Source: HXMU1428-3 sp965215715
GTDB taxonomy: Bacteria; Pseudomonadota; Alphaproteobacteria; Rhizobiales; HXMU1428-3
Length of the DNA stretch: 64,000 nt
Reading direction: 5' to 3'
NCBI GenBank assembly: GCA_965215715.1
Contig: OZ244129.1
Coordinates: forward strand, 620,001 to 684,000
A program made the position numbers and the translations under genes. Every line of letters starts with the position of its first letter. Within the stretch, counting starts at the first letter, position 1. Below are positions 34,738-43,931 of this stretch, piece by piece. Under the pieces are notes generated by a model, which saw only the letters and a list, made by a program, of their open reading frames with translations, made no database searches and was not told where the DNA came from.

Positions 34738-36459
34738 TTATCGTGTGCGCCCTTCTTTCCAAGCTTGGAGCAGCTGGTTGTATGGAACGGTGACGCCTTT
34801 GGGTTTCTCATTGGCAAGTTTTGCTTTTGGTGCGCCTGCCTTTGAGAGCCAATAGTCTTTATCGCGTTTCTTATTCAGCTTTGGTGCACACCGGGCCATG
34901 CCAGCGCGTTCTAGCCGTTGTAGCACCCGGTCCATCTGGCTGGCCAGGCGGTCCATGGCTTGTTGAGATGTCATCTCACCGGTTACAGCAGCCGCGACAT
35001 TTTCCCACCATAGTTGGGCCAGTTTTGGATAGTCTGGAACGTTTGTGCCTGTTGGTGTCCAGGCCACCCGAGCCGGGGAGCGATAGAACTCAATCAGCCC
35101 ACCCAATTTAGGGGCAAGTTCTGTAAGCACGTCTGAGTTGATGTCAGATTCACGAATGGGTGTGAAACCGTGTAAGGTGCGCTCAAGAGAGACGGTTTTA
35201 GAGGTTACAAATTGTGAATATAACCAGGCGGCGGCTTTGCCTTTGTCTGATGAGGTGGTCATGATTGTAAAGGCGGCCACGTCTTGATAGCCAAGCTTCA
35301 TGCCGTTTTCCCAATATGAGCCAGCTGGAGATGGGGCCATACGCCATTTTGGTAAGCCATCTTTGTCAGCCACTGGCACGCCAGGTTTGGCTGCGCTTTC
35401 TGCAAACACAGTATACCAAAAGATTTGCTGAGCGATATGGCCTTGGTTTGGAACCAAGCCTGCTTCATAAAAGTTCATGGCTTGAGCCTCTGGTGGGGCA
35501 TAGAGTTTCATCCAGTCAATGTATTTTTGCAAAGCGTAAACGGCAGCTGGTCCATTTGTTGCCCCGCCGCGCTCAACGCTGGCACCCACTGGGTGACAGC
35601 CATCAACACGAATACCCCATTCGTCAATTGGCACGCCATTGGGGATGCCTTTATCACCAGCGCCTGCCATGGACAACCAGGCATCGGTAAAGCGCCAGCC
35701 AAGTGAGGGGTCTTTTTTGCCGTAATCCATATGACCATAGACACGTTTGCCATCAAGTTCTTTTACATCATTTGTGAAAAAGTTGGCAATGTCTTCATAA
35801 GCTGACCAGTTAACCGGAACACCCAGCTCATAGCCATATTTGTCTTTGAACTTTTTCTTCAAGTCGGGGCGTTCAAACCAATCTTGGCGGAACCAGTATA
35901 GGTTGGCAAATTGTTGGGCGGGGAGTTGATAAATATCACCGTCTACATCTTTCACAAAATTGATGCCGATAAAATCTTTCAGGTCCAAGGTTGGGCTGGT
36001 GTATTTTTTGCCGGGTCCGGCCATATATTTGGATAAGTTTACAACAGCTTTGTTGCGGAAATGGGTTCCGATTAAATCACTATCATTAATGTAAGCGTCA
36101 TAAATGTTTTTGCCTGATTGCATTTGGGTTTGAATGCGCTCAACTACGCCGGCTTCATCAACCACTTCGTGAACGACTTTAATACCAGTGATTGCAGTAA
36201 AAGCTTTGGCCAGAACGCCTGCATCATATTTATGCACGGGGATGCCGTCAGACAGCACACGAATTTCGGTGCCCTTTAAATCTGAGGCGGCATTTACATA
36301 CCATTCCATTTCTTTTAGTTGTTGATCTGGTGAAAGCGTTGATCGTTTAAATTCATCTTTCACATATGTTTTTGCTGCGTCCATATCAGCAAAAGCAGTG
36401 TTGGTACACAATAAGCAGGATGTAACCGCCATTGTGAGAAGTTTTAAGTGTTTACCCAT
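34738..36459 (-). CDS. glpV: Glycerol ABC transporter, substrate-binding protein GlpV-like
   Basis: The 573-residue periplasmic binding protein has an N-terminal signal peptide (MGKHLKLLTMAVTSCLLCTNTAFA, likely cut after AFA) and the family segments IQTQMQSGKNIYDAYINDSD and DLIGTHFRNK. Length and pattern match the GlpV solute-binding proteins of rhizobial glycerol loci, which are much longer than typical sugar-binding proteins. GGAGGAAACC lies upstream of the ATG. It follows the DUF2160-type gene glpU. Substrate glycerol is inferred from the conserved operon; no ligand residues were modelled. Confidence 0.9.
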   Translation of the reverse strand: MGKHLKLLTMAVTSCLLCTNTAFADMDAAKTYVKDEFKRSTLSPDQQLKEMEWYVNAASDLKGTEIRVLSDGIPVHKYDAGVLAKAFTAITGIKVVHEVVDEAGVVERIQTQMQSGKNIYDAYINDSDLIGTHFRNKAVVNLSKYMAGPGKKYTSPTLDLKDFIGINFVKDVDGDIYQLPAQQFANLYWFRQDWFERPDLKKKFKDKYGYELGVPVNWSAYEDIANFFTNDVKELDGKRVYGHMDYGKKDPSLGWRFTDAWLSMAGAGDKGIPNGVPIDEWGIRVDGCHPVGASVERGGATNGPAAVYALQKYIDWMKLYAPPEAQAMNFYEAGLVPNQGHIAQQIFWYTVFAESAAKPGVPVADKDGLPKWRMAPSPAGSYWENGMKLGYQDVAAFTIMTTSSDKGKAAAWLYSQFVTSKTVSLERTLHGFTPIRESDINSDVLTELAPKLGGLIEFYRSPARVAWTPTGTNVPDYPKLAQLWWENVAAAVTGEMTSQQAMDRLASQMDRVLQRLERAGMARCAPKLNKKRDKDYWLSKAGAPKAKLANEKPKGVTVPYNQLLQAWKEGRTR

Positions 36460-36496
36460 CAGGTTTCCTCCCTCTGATTAGGGTTGCGGATTTATC

Positions 36497-36772
36497 TCAT
36501 CCACGCGCAAGAATGAGAGTTGAAACAGCCAGGCCAATTAACAGTGCGCTCCATTGGCTGTAATCTGTGTAAGCGATCCAAAAAATATTGATCCAAGCGG
36601 TGACTAAAAGAGAAATGAATAACCGCTCACCACGGGTTGTGGTGATTTGGAGCCACCCCTTTCGGGCAACGGTTGGCTTGATGGTCTCCAATACGGTCAT
36701 GAACACCAATAAGGCGGCAATCACGAGAAAGAAGATTGCGGTTACGTTGGTCCATGCCATCCATTCAATCAT
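36497..36772 (-). CDS. glpU: Small membrane protein GlpU (DUF2160 type)
   Basis: The 91-residue protein has three hydrophobic stretches: WMAWTNVTAIFFLVIAALLV, LFISLLVTAWINIFWIAY and WSALLIGLAVSTLIL. It sits between permease glpQ and binding protein glpV, the place of the DUF2160 gene in rhizobial glp operons. The start MIEWMAW at 36772 was chosen because AGGAGAAGAAC precedes it; upstream in-frame ATGs would run into glpQ. Its role in transport is unknown. Confidence 0.85.
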   Translation of the reverse strand: MIEWMAWTNVTAIFFLVIAALLVFMTVLETIKPTVARKGWLQITTTRGERLFISLLVTAWINIFWIAYTDYSQWSALLIGLAVSTLILARG

Positions 36773-36797
36773 TGTTCTTCTCCTGACCATTCTTTCA

Positions 36798-37622
36798 TCA
36801 CACACGGCCCATTGAAAAGCCGCGGGCAATGTGGTTGCGTACAAACCAGATCACCAAAATGCCTGGGATAATTGTTAGAACGCCAGCTGCGGCCAGCAGC
36901 CCCCACTCAATGCCGGCACCCGAATAAACGCGGGTCATTACGGCGACAATCGGCTTTGCTTCAGCTGTGGTGAGGGTGCGGGCTAAAATCAGTTCAACCC
37001 AAGAAAACATGAAACAGAAAAAGGCGGTCACTCCAATGCCAGAACGAATGAGGGGGATTAAAATGGTTGCGAAAAATTTAGGGAACGAATAACCGTCAAT
37101 ATAGGCTGTCTCGTCAATGGTTTTGGGCACGCCGCGCATAAAGCCTTCTAAAATCCACACTGCTAGGGGCACATTGAAGACGCAGTGGGCAATGGCCACA
37201 GCGATGTGAGTGTCAATTAAATTAAAAGCTGAGTAAAACTGGAAATAGGGCAGCACAAATACTGCTGGCGGTGTCATGCGGTTGGTGAGTAACCAGAAAA
37301 ATAAGTGTTTGTCGCCCAAAAAGCGATAGCGGCTGAAGGCATAGGCAGCTGGGAGCGCCAAGGCGAGTGAGATGAGCGTGTTGAGGGTTACATAAATGGC
37401 TGAGTTGATATAGCTGGACCACCAGCTTTTTTCTGTAAAGATCAGGGCGTAATTTTCAAGAGTGAATTGTTGCGGCCAAAGGGTGAGGCTGGTGGCGATT
37501 TCGTTGTTGGTCTTGAAGGACATCAAAATCAGCCAGTAAATGGGGGCAAATAAAAATGCGAAAAAGGCCATAAGGGCAAGGGCTTTTATCCATCGTTTTG
37601 ATGAGGCGTTTGACAGGGCCAT
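36798..37622 (-). CDS. glpQ: Glycerol ABC transporter permease GlpQ-like
   Basis: This 274-residue inner membrane permease of the MalG/carbohydrate CUT1 type has about six helices and the cytoplasmic EAA-like loop IDETAYIDGYSFPKFFATIL that contacts the ATPases. The start at 37622 is fixed by AGGAGG seven bases upstream and shares one base with the stop of glpP (TAATG), so the two permeases are coupled. Confidence 0.9.
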   Translation of the reverse strand: MALSNASSKRWIKALALMAFFAFLFAPIYWLILMSFKTNNEIATSLTLWPQQFTLENYALIFTEKSWWSSYINSAIYVTLNTLISLALALPAAYAFSRYRFLGDKHLFFWLLTNRMTPPAVFVLPYFQFYSAFNLIDTHIAVAIAHCVFNVPLAVWILEGFMRGVPKTIDETAYIDGYSFPKFFATILIPLIRSGIGVTAFFCFMFSWVELILARTLTTAEAKPIVAVMTRVYSGAGIEWGLLAAAGVLTIIPGILVIWFVRNHIARGFSMGRV

Positions 37623-38485
37623 TATTGATCCTCCTGCGAACGGTTGATTGATCGAAAGAAGACAAAGCAAAGCGTCAAAATGATCATGAAATAAATGATT
37701 GAAAAGGCGGCGGCTGGCCCTAAGTCAAATTGGCCAATGGCTTTTTTGACCAGGAATTGGCTTAAGAAGGCGGTGGAGTTGCCAGGCCCGCCGCCAGTGA
37801 TGACAAACAGTTCAGAATAGATCATCAGACTGTCCATTAAGCGCAGCATGATGCCGATGGTTAGAACGCCGGTGAGTTTGGGCAGTTCCACAAAGCGAAA
37901 CACTTGCCAGCGGGATGCTCCATCGATTTTGGCGGCTTGATAGTAGGCCGGGTCAATAGAGCGCAAGCCTGAATAGACCAGCAAGACGATCAATGAGGTC
38001 CAATGCCAGACATCCATGGTGATGATGGTGAACCAGGCGTCGAGCGGGTCGCGCGAATAGTTAAAGTCAAAACCAAGCGCTGTGATGGTGGCACCCCCAA
38101 GGCCAATGTCTGCGCGGGCGAAGATTTGCCACATAACGCCGACCACATTCCAAGGCATGAGCAGGGGGAGCCCCAAGATGATGAGACAAACGGCCACCCA
38201 TTTGCCCTTTTTGGGCAGGGCAAGAGCAATAGCAATGCCAAGGGGGATTTCTATCAATAATATGATTGTGCTGAATAAGAGTTGGCGTTTAAGGGCTTGG
38301 CGCAGTTCAAAATCGCCTAGCAATTCTTCAAACCATTCTGTGCCGACAAAGATGCGATTATCAGGCCCTAAAATATCCTGGACCGAGTAGTTGACCATGG
38401 TCATCATGGGGATGATGGCGTTAAAGGCCACAATAACGAGTACGGGTAAAACCAACAGCCAGGCTTTGTTATTATATGTGTTCAT
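37622..38485 (-). CDS. glpP: Glycerol ABC transporter permease GlpP-like
   Basis: This 287-residue MalF-type permease starts MNTYNNKAWLLVLPVLVIVA, has about six helices and the EAA-like loop YYQAAKIDGASRWQVFRFVE. AGGAGAGG lies upstream of the start, which overlaps the end of glpT by four bases. Partner of GlpQ in the glycerol importer. Confidence 0.9.
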   Translation of the reverse strand: MNTYNNKAWLLVLPVLVIVAFNAIIPMMTMVNYSVQDILGPDNRIFVGTEWFEELLGDFELRQALKRQLLFSTIILLIEIPLGIAIALALPKKGKWVAVCLIILGLPLLMPWNVVGVMWQIFARADIGLGGATITALGFDFNYSRDPLDAWFTIITMDVWHWTSLIVLLVYSGLRSIDPAYYQAAKIDGASRWQVFRFVELPKLTGVLTIGIMLRLMDSLMIYSELFVITGGGPGNSTAFLSQFLVKKAIGQFDLGPAAAFSIIYFMIILTLCFVFFRSINRSQEDQ

Positions 38486-39600
38486 GTGACCTCTCCTAAC
38501 AGTGAAGAGGGCAAGGGCACGTTGTTTTGACCGGCAAAGATGCGAAGGGCGTCTGGGTTGGGGGCAAGGTGAACATTTTCATTGACCTTGGGCGGGGCTT
38601 GTTCATCTAGCCGGGCCAGCATTGTGGTTGTGCCGATGTCAACGGTTACCAATTGTTCATCGCCATGGTTTTCAACGGCAATAATTTTGCCGGGAATGGT
38701 CTTGCTTGATTGGGCATCTGCAAAGCTTAAAAAGTCTGGGCGAATGCCGAGCGATAAATCCCCCGATTGCTCAGATAAAATTTGAGCGATTGGTTCGGTG
38801 ATCTGAAAACGGGTTGTGCCCACTTGGAGATTTTGACCGTTAAGGGCGCAATCAACAAAATTCATACCTGGCGAGCCGATAAAGTAACCGACAAATTTGT
38901 GTTGGGGATTTTCAAACAGCTCTTCAGGGGATCCGTTTTGGATCACTTTGCCCTCATCCATAACCACAACGCGGTTGGCCAGGGTCATTGCTTCGTGCTG
39001 GTCGTGGGTGACATAAATGAGTTTAACGCCGAGATGTAATTGCACAGCTTTTAAAGTGCGCCGCAAGGCCATTTTTTCAGCTGGATCAATCACGGTTAAA
39101 GGTTCGTCGAGCAGGATGGCGGCGACATCTTCGCGTACCAACCCCCGCCCTAGTGAAATTCGTTGTTTTTGTTCCGCTGTTAAGGCGCGTGCTTTGCGGT
39201 CCAGCAAGGGGGTCAGGCCGAGCTCTTCAGCTATGAAATCAACGCGTTGCTTGATTTTGTTGGCGGGAATTTTTCTGGTGTAAAGGGGGAAGGCAAGGTT
39301 TTCTTGCACGGTCATGGTTTCGTAAATTACGGGGAATTGAAACACTTGAGCAATGTTGCGGTGTTGCGGGTCAAGGCTGGTGACATCATGTCCGTTAAAA
39401 ATCACTTGGCCCTCACTGGGTTTCAGGAGGCCTGATAAAATGTTTAAAAGGGTGGTTTTGCCGGAACCGCTGGGGCCAAGCAGGGCGTAAGCCAGCCCCT
39501 CTTCCCAGACCAAGTCCACACTTTTTAACGCAAAATTGTCCTCATGTTTTGGATTGGGGTAATAGCTATGTCTTAGGTTTTTCAATTCTATTTCAGCCAT
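38482..39600 (-). CDS. glpT: Glycerol ABC transporter ATPase GlpT-like, degenerate signature
   Basis: The 372-residue CUT1-type ATPase has a C-terminal TOBE-like regulatory domain. Walker A is GPSGSGKT (42-49), Q-loop VFQF, Walker B AILLDEP with the catalytic Glu, and the switch histidine in VTHDQHEA (His199). The ABC signature, normally LSGGQ, reads LTAEQ (140-144). Its partner GlpS has the opposite defect, so the pair should form one canonical and one degenerate ATP site. It overlaps glpP by four bases and glpS by eight. Confidence 0.92.
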   Translation of the reverse strand: MAEIELKNLRHSYYPNPKHEDNFALKSVDLVWEEGLAYALLGPSGSGKTTLLNILSGLLKPSEGQVIFNGHDVTSLDPQHRNIAQVFQFPVIYETMTVQENLAFPLYTRKIPANKIKQRVDFIAEELGLTPLLDRKARALTAEQKQRISLGRGLVREDVAAILLDEPLTVIDPAEKMALRRTLKAVQLHLGVKLIYVTHDQHEAMTLANRVVVMDEGKVIQNGSPEELFENPQHKFVGYFIGSPGMNFVDCALNGQNLQVGTTRFQITEPIAQILSEQSGDLSLGIRPDFLSFADAQSSKTIPGKIIAVENHGDEQLVTVDIGTTTMLARLDEQAPPKVNENVHLAPNPDALRIFAGQNNVPLPSSLLGEVT

Positions 39601-40681
39601 GGGTCTGCTCCTTTAAAGGGCCAGCGGACAAATTGCCGGACATGTCAAACACCAAGGCTTGAGATAAATTGATACCTATTTTCAAAGGCTTGCCAATCGT
39701 GTGGTCATGAACGCCTTGTTCCTTTACGGCGATGGTTTGATTGCCATGACGCAGATATAAAAAGCTGTTGGACCCACTCACTTCCACAAAATCTATGACA
39801 GTGTTGATGCCATCGCCATCAGGTTTTGTGGTTATGTGGTGCGGATAAAGGCCCAGCTGATAAGTACCATCAGCTAGTGGGGCGGGGCGGTTAATCTCTG
39901 GGCCAATTTGGGTGCCTTCTATAGACCAAACGCGCCCGCCCAGGGAGAGCTCAGCTGAGACAATGGAGATGGGGGGATCTGATATTTGCCCGGCCACTGT
40001 TATGGAATGAGGTGATGAGTATACCTGGTTTGCTGTGCCATGTTGAACAAGGCGCCCCTCATGAAGGACAATGGTGTCTCCATTTAAAATAAGGGCTTCT
40101 TTTGGTTCAGAACTGGCATAGACAACAATGGATTGGCTGTCCTTAAATAACTGGCGGAATTGGCCGCGCAAATGCTCTCTTAATTTGTAATCAAGGTTTA
40201 CAAGCGGTTCGTCTAACAGGACTAAGCTGCGCGGTTGGGCGATGGTTCTGGCAATGGAGAGACGCTGTTGTTGGCCCCCTGATAGCTCTAGCGGGTATCG
40301 TTTTAGGAACTGGGCGATGCCAACAAGCTCGGCGACCTCTTCCACCCGTTTGCGAATGAAAGTGGTATCTTGTCTTGCGTTCTTTAAAGGGGCGGCAATG
40401 TTTTCAAAAACGGTTTTACCAGGATAATTGACAAACTCTTGATAGACCATGCCGACGCTGCGATGGCGCACATTGACGCCCGTTACGTCCTTGCCATCGA
40501 CATAGAGTTTACCGCTTGAGGGAGCAGAAAGGCCTGCTAGCACTCTTAGCAATGAGGTCTTGCCCGCACGGGTTGCCCCAATAAGCGTGGTAAAGCTGCC
40601 TGGCTCTAGGGTGAGATCAAACGGGTAGAGCCAGTGTTGACCGCTTACGATTAATGACAGATCTTGGGCAACGATACTCAT
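39593..40681 (-). CDS. glpS: Glycerol ABC transporter ATPase GlpS-like, lacking the switch histidine
   Basis: The 362-residue ATPase has an unusual Walker A GATRAGKT (35-42), an intact signature LSGGQQQR (133-140) and Walker B LVLLDEP. The switch-loop histidine is missing: the usual THDQ position reads SSEP in YASSEPKEA (188-196). A TOBE-like domain follows. The start at 40681 overlaps the glpD stop as ATGA, with AAGGAGC upstream; an in-frame upstream ATG inside glpD is rejected. Confidence 0.92.
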   Translation of the reverse strand: MSIVAQDLSLIVSGQHWLYPFDLTLEPGSFTTLIGATRAGKTSLLRVLAGLSAPSSGKLYVDGKDVTGVNVRHRSVGMVYQEFVNYPGKTVFENIAAPLKNARQDTTFIRKRVEEVAELVGIAQFLKRYPLELSGGQQQRLSIARTIAQPRSLVLLDEPLVNLDYKLREHLRGQFRQLFKDSQSIVVYASSEPKEALILNGDTIVLHEGRLVQHGTANQVYSSPHSITVAGQISDPPISIVSAELSLGGRVWSIEGTQIGPEINRPAPLADGTYQLGLYPHHITTKPDGDGINTVIDFVEVSGSNSFLYLRHGNQTIAVKEQGVHDHTIGKPLKIGINLSQALVFDMSGNLSAGPLKEQTHG

Positions 40682-42258
40682 CCGGTTTGCTCCTTCCTGT
40701 CTTGGGGGAGACAAGCGGAGGGGGAACGAGCGGTTTGAATGTAGTGAGATAAGGCCTCAATTTGATCTTGGGAAAATTGCAGGCCACATTTGGTGCGCCG
40801 CCATAGCACATCATCTATCGTGGCGGCCCATTCATTTTCAATGAGATAGTCAACTTCTCTGGCATAGACATTGCCGCCAAAACATGGACCCAGATCTTCC
40901 AAGGTTTTTGCCTCGCCAAGCACTTGATGGACCAGGGTGCCATAGGTGCGTGATAATCTTTGCAATAAATCATGGGGCAGGTGAGGGTAAGTTTCTTTTA
41001 GCTTTTCGGCATATTCAACAGGGCCAGAACACTGAATGTCGCCGCCAGGTAGAAAGCTGTCTTTTGTTTTTCCAGATCCTATATTTGCTGGCAGATAGGA
41101 TTTGAGATCTTTAAAGATATGGTCTGATAAACGGCGATAGGTGGTTAGCTTACCGCCTAGAACGGTTAAGAAGGGAGATGGGGGGCCTTTTTTGCTGATA
41201 TCTAATTTAAATGAATAGTCTCTGGTGACAGTGGTTGGGTTGGTGTCTCGTGATTTACCTTCTTCAAATAGAGGCCTGACGCCAGAATAGGTCCAAACAA
41301 TATCATCTGGTTTTGTTTGTCTTTGGAAAAAGATATTAGCGACTTCTAGCAGATATGCTTTTTCTTCAGAGGTGATTTCAACTTGCCGGGGATCACCTTT
41401 ATATTCGTGATCGGTTGTACCGATTAAGGTGTAGTCATTTTCATAAGGCATGGTCACCACGATGCGACCATCCTTAATTTGCAACATGGTGGCATGGCCG
41501 CCATCATAAAGTTTTGGCACAATGATGTGGCTGCCGCGAACGAGCTTGGCGGTATAGTCGGCCCCGTCGCCAAGAACAGATTTGGCAATGGGCACTGCCC
41601 AGGGCCCAGCGGCATTGACAATGATGCGGGTGTGCAAGCTTTTTTGGCATTGGGCATCATTGTCAAACACAGTCACGCGCCAGTTTGCGTCTTCTCTTTG
41701 GGCTGATTCAAACGAGGTGCGAGCAAAAATGTCGGCCCCTTCAGCTTGAGCCCCTTGCAGATTGGCAATCACCAAGCGGGCATCATCGACCCAGCAATCT
41801 GAATAAACAAAGGCGCGTTTATATATGTCCTTAAATCCTAAACGGTCTTTTTCCTGGGAAAGTTTTATGGATTCTGTCCCTTTTAGGGTTTGGCGAGAAG
41901 CTAAGTGGTCATAAAGAAAAAGACCCAGCCGGACGAGCCAGGCGGGTCTGTTACCAGGTACAACGGGCATGACAAAGCGCAAGGGCCAGGCAATGTGATG
42001 AGCCTTGTTCATCAAGCGTTCGCGCTCTTTTAAGGATTCACGAACCAAGCCGAAATCATAATATTCAAGATAGCGCAGGCCGCCATGAATCAATTTACTT
42101 GAGCGAGATGAGGTGCCTGAGGCAAAGTCATTGCTCTCTAAAAGCGCGGTTTTGAGGCCACGACCGGCCGCATCACATGCAATACCCGCCCCGTTAATGC
42201 CTCCTCCTATAATGAGAAGATCATAGACATCATCTTGGTGGTTTATATTCGATAACAT
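40678..42258 (-). CDS. glpD: Aerobic glycerol-3-phosphate dehydrogenase
   Basis: This membrane-associated flavoprotein oxidises glycerol 3-phosphate to dihydroxyacetone phosphate and passes electrons to quinone. The 526-residue protein has the N-terminal FAD-binding motif DLLIIGGGINGAGIACDAAG, then SRSSKLIHGGLRYLEYYDF and VVNAAGPWA-type segments (seen as IIVNAAGPWA), and the C-terminal DAO_C domain (VYAREVDYLIENEWAATIDD). Erythritol phosphate dehydrogenase EryB is a relative, but the GlpSTPQ context favours glycerol. It lies upstream of glpS in the operon. Confidence 0.93.
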   Translation of the reverse strand: MLSNINHQDDVYDLLIIGGGINGAGIACDAAGRGLKTALLESNDFASGTSSRSSKLIHGGLRYLEYYDFGLVRESLKERERLMNKAHHIAWPLRFVMPVVPGNRPAWLVRLGLFLYDHLASRQTLKGTESIKLSQEKDRLGFKDIYKRAFVYSDCWVDDARLVIANLQGAQAEGADIFARTSFESAQREDANWRVTVFDNDAQCQKSLHTRIIVNAAGPWAVPIAKSVLGDGADYTAKLVRGSHIIVPKLYDGGHATMLQIKDGRIVVTMPYENDYTLIGTTDHEYKGDPRQVEITSEEKAYLLEVANIFFQRQTKPDDIVWTYSGVRPLFEEGKSRDTNPTTVTRDYSFKLDISKKGPPSPFLTVLGGKLTTYRRLSDHIFKDLKSYLPANIGSGKTKDSFLPGGDIQCSGPVEYAEKLKETYPHLPHDLLQRLSRTYGTLVHQVLGEAKTLEDLGPCFGGNVYAREVDYLIENEWAATIDDVLWRRTKCGLQFSQDQIEALSHYIQTARSPSACLPQDRKEQTG

Positions 42259-42302
42259 GTGCTTTGTTCTTTGATCTGACTTTTAATTATTTTAAAATTA
42301 TT

Positions 42303-42329
42303 CTCATCAAGGGCATTGGCCCTTGTGAG
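42303..42329 (-). other. Hairpin in the spacer between the FAD oxidase gene and glpD
   Basis: CAAGGGC (42308-42314) pairs with GCCCTTG (42319-42325) around ATTG, with outer CTC/GAG pairing. It is close after the oxidase stop. A weak A-rich stretch follows on the minus strand, so it may be an attenuator or mRNA-stability element. Confidence 0.4.
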
Positions 42330-42333
42330 GGGT

Positions 42334-43755
42334 TTATGGGCGTTTCAATCCGAGCTTTCCTGGGTTTAAAATGTTGTTGGGGTCCATGGCGTCTTTGACG
42401 CGTTGCAACACAGGCAAGGCAGAGCCTAAGGCTTGTTCAACATAAGGGTTGCGAGCAAGACCTGAGCCGTGGTGATGGGAAATGGAAGCGCCGGTCTCTA
42501 ATGCGCCTTGCATGGCAATTTCCCAGATGGTCTCTATGCGTTTTTGTGCTTCTTGGGCATCTTTTGCTTCGCCCAATAAGATCACATAGAGCGAAACGCC
42601 AGTTGTATAGACATGACTAAAGTGTCCAAGAACTTCATCTGCCATTGGTCCTAGACGTTCTGTGAGAACATCATAGGTATCCATAATCCGTTCCCAATTA
42701 TTTGAAATTTCTATGGTTTCTGCAACACCTTCAGGGCGCCTAACATACCCTTCGATGGTTGAAAAATCATACCGGCGCTCTAGCCAGCCTTGGGTGCCTT
42801 CTGGGCCAATTGAAACGCCGCTGAATTGAGAACAAATAAATTTGCAGGCGTTCATTTCAGCCAACGAGACGTCTGGATGGCCTTCAGTTCCTAAAAACAT
42901 AATGGGCCAAGAAAACTCTTTATCTTGCATGGCGTGTTTGGCCTCTGCGGTGTCATAAAATCGCAAAAGGGCGGGGCGCAGGCCATTGGCCATAATAGCG
43001 CGCATGGCATCTTTGCCTTGGGTCACTGTCTCAAATTTAAGGGTGTCGTAAATTTTTGATTGGGCGAGGGGGAATAGTTTGAGGGCTACCTGTGTTATGA
43101 CCCCTAGGGTTCCTTCTGCACCTATTAAGAGATGTCTTAAATCTGGCCCCACAGCCATTCTTGGCAGATCAGCCGTTTCAAAAACGGATCCATCAGCCAG
43201 GACAGCTTTGAAAGAGTAGGCCAGGTCTTCAATGCCGCCATATTGGGATGAGAGTTGACCTGTTGCCCGTGTAGATAACCAGCCGCCAACCGTTGAACGA
43301 TATAAGGATTGGGGGGAGTGGTTGAGGGTGTAACCCAGCTTGTTTAAATGATCTTCTAGGTCTCCGCCCATAACACCTGCTTGAGCGTGAACAATCAAGT
43401 TTTCTGTATCAACTTTGATGATTTTATCCAACCTTGACAGGTCAAGGCTGACACCGCCAAATTCTGTTAAGGGTTGGCCAACGACCGATGAGCCAAGGCC
43501 CCATGCTGTGACAGGAATTTTGTGTTCATTGGCCCAGGATAGGATCTTGGAGACTTCTTGGGTGTCTTTGGGATAGACAACAATGTCGGGTTTGCAAGGG
43601 GCTTTTCCATTTTGACGCCATTTGGCTGCCACAGGCCACCAGTCATAGCAGTGAGCTGTGATGCCTTCATCTGTTATGTCAATTCCTTTATCAGAGCCAA
43701 GAAGGTCTTTTAGAGGTTCATACAAATCGGCTTCAATATTGGTAAATCGGCTCAC
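42334..43755 (-). CDS. FAD-linked oxidase, alkyl-DHAP synthase-like
   Basis: The 473-residue protein has a PCMH-type FAD domain (VVYPKDTQEVSKILSWANEH, then PVTAWGLGSSVVGQP, then YRSTVGGWLSTRATGQLSSQ) and an FAD-oxidase C domain ending in the histidine triplet SISHHHGSG (His 427-429) and MDPNNILNPGKLG. Both features match the alkyldihydroxyacetonephosphate synthase / FAD-linked oxidase group. It is the first gene of the glycerol operon; start GTG 43755 with GGAGGAA upstream. A role on a glycerol- or DHAP-derived substrate is suggested by context, but simple 2-hydroxyacid oxidation is equally possible. Confidence 0.8.
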   Translation of the reverse strand: MSRFTNIEADLYEPLKDLLGSDKGIDITDEGITAHCYDWWPVAAKWRQNGKAPCKPDIVVYPKDTQEVSKILSWANEHKIPVTAWGLGSSVVGQPLTEFGGVSLDLSRLDKIIKVDTENLIVHAQAGVMGGDLEDHLNKLGYTLNHSPQSLYRSTVGGWLSTRATGQLSSQYGGIEDLAYSFKAVLADGSVFETADLPRMAVGPDLRHLLIGAEGTLGVITQVALKLFPLAQSKIYDTLKFETVTQGKDAMRAIMANGLRPALLRFYDTAEAKHAMQDKEFSWPIMFLGTEGHPDVSLAEMNACKFICSQFSGVSIGPEGTQGWLERRYDFSTIEGYVRRPEGVAETIEISNNWERIMDTYDVLTERLGPMADEVLGHFSHVYTTGVSLYVILLGEAKDAQEAQKRIETIWEIAMQGALETGASISHHHGSGLARNPYVEQALGSALPVLQRVKDAMDPNNILNPGKLGLKRP

Positions 43756-43837
43756 TCAAATTCCTCCCATAAGCTCTTATTCAGGGGCATTATGGGAAGT
43801 AAATTATTTTTTTAAAAATCGATAATTTGGCTCATAA

Positions 43838-43858
43838 ATATAGATTTTTTCTATATTA
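43838..43858. promoter_or_regulatory. Inverted repeat in the divergent glp/lysR control region (site 1)
   Basis: AATATAGA and TCTATATT are perfect 8-bp arms around five T. LysR-type regulators bind AT-rich interrupted palindromes in such divergent regions; that this is the operator is inference. Confidence 0.5.
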
Positions 43859-43876
43859 TTAATTTTTGATTTAATC

Positions 43877-43898
43877 TATATATTGCTTCTAATATATA
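43877..43898. promoter_or_regulatory. Inverted repeat in the divergent glp/lysR control region (site 2)
   Basis: TATATATT and AATATATA are perfect 8-bp arms around GCTTCT, 18 bases after site 1 and 34 bases before the lysR start. The pair resembles recognition and activation sites of LysR regulators. Confidence 0.45.
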
Positions 43899-43931
43899 AA
43901 TTTTACTTAGATGAGTTTGGTTGGAGGTGAG

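Noticed and set aside
34738..39600. Assignment of the ABC importer to glycerol 3-phosphate (UgpBAEC)
   Set aside because: The 573-residue binding protein, DUF2160-type gene and two different ATPases match the glycerol-type importer, not Ugp.
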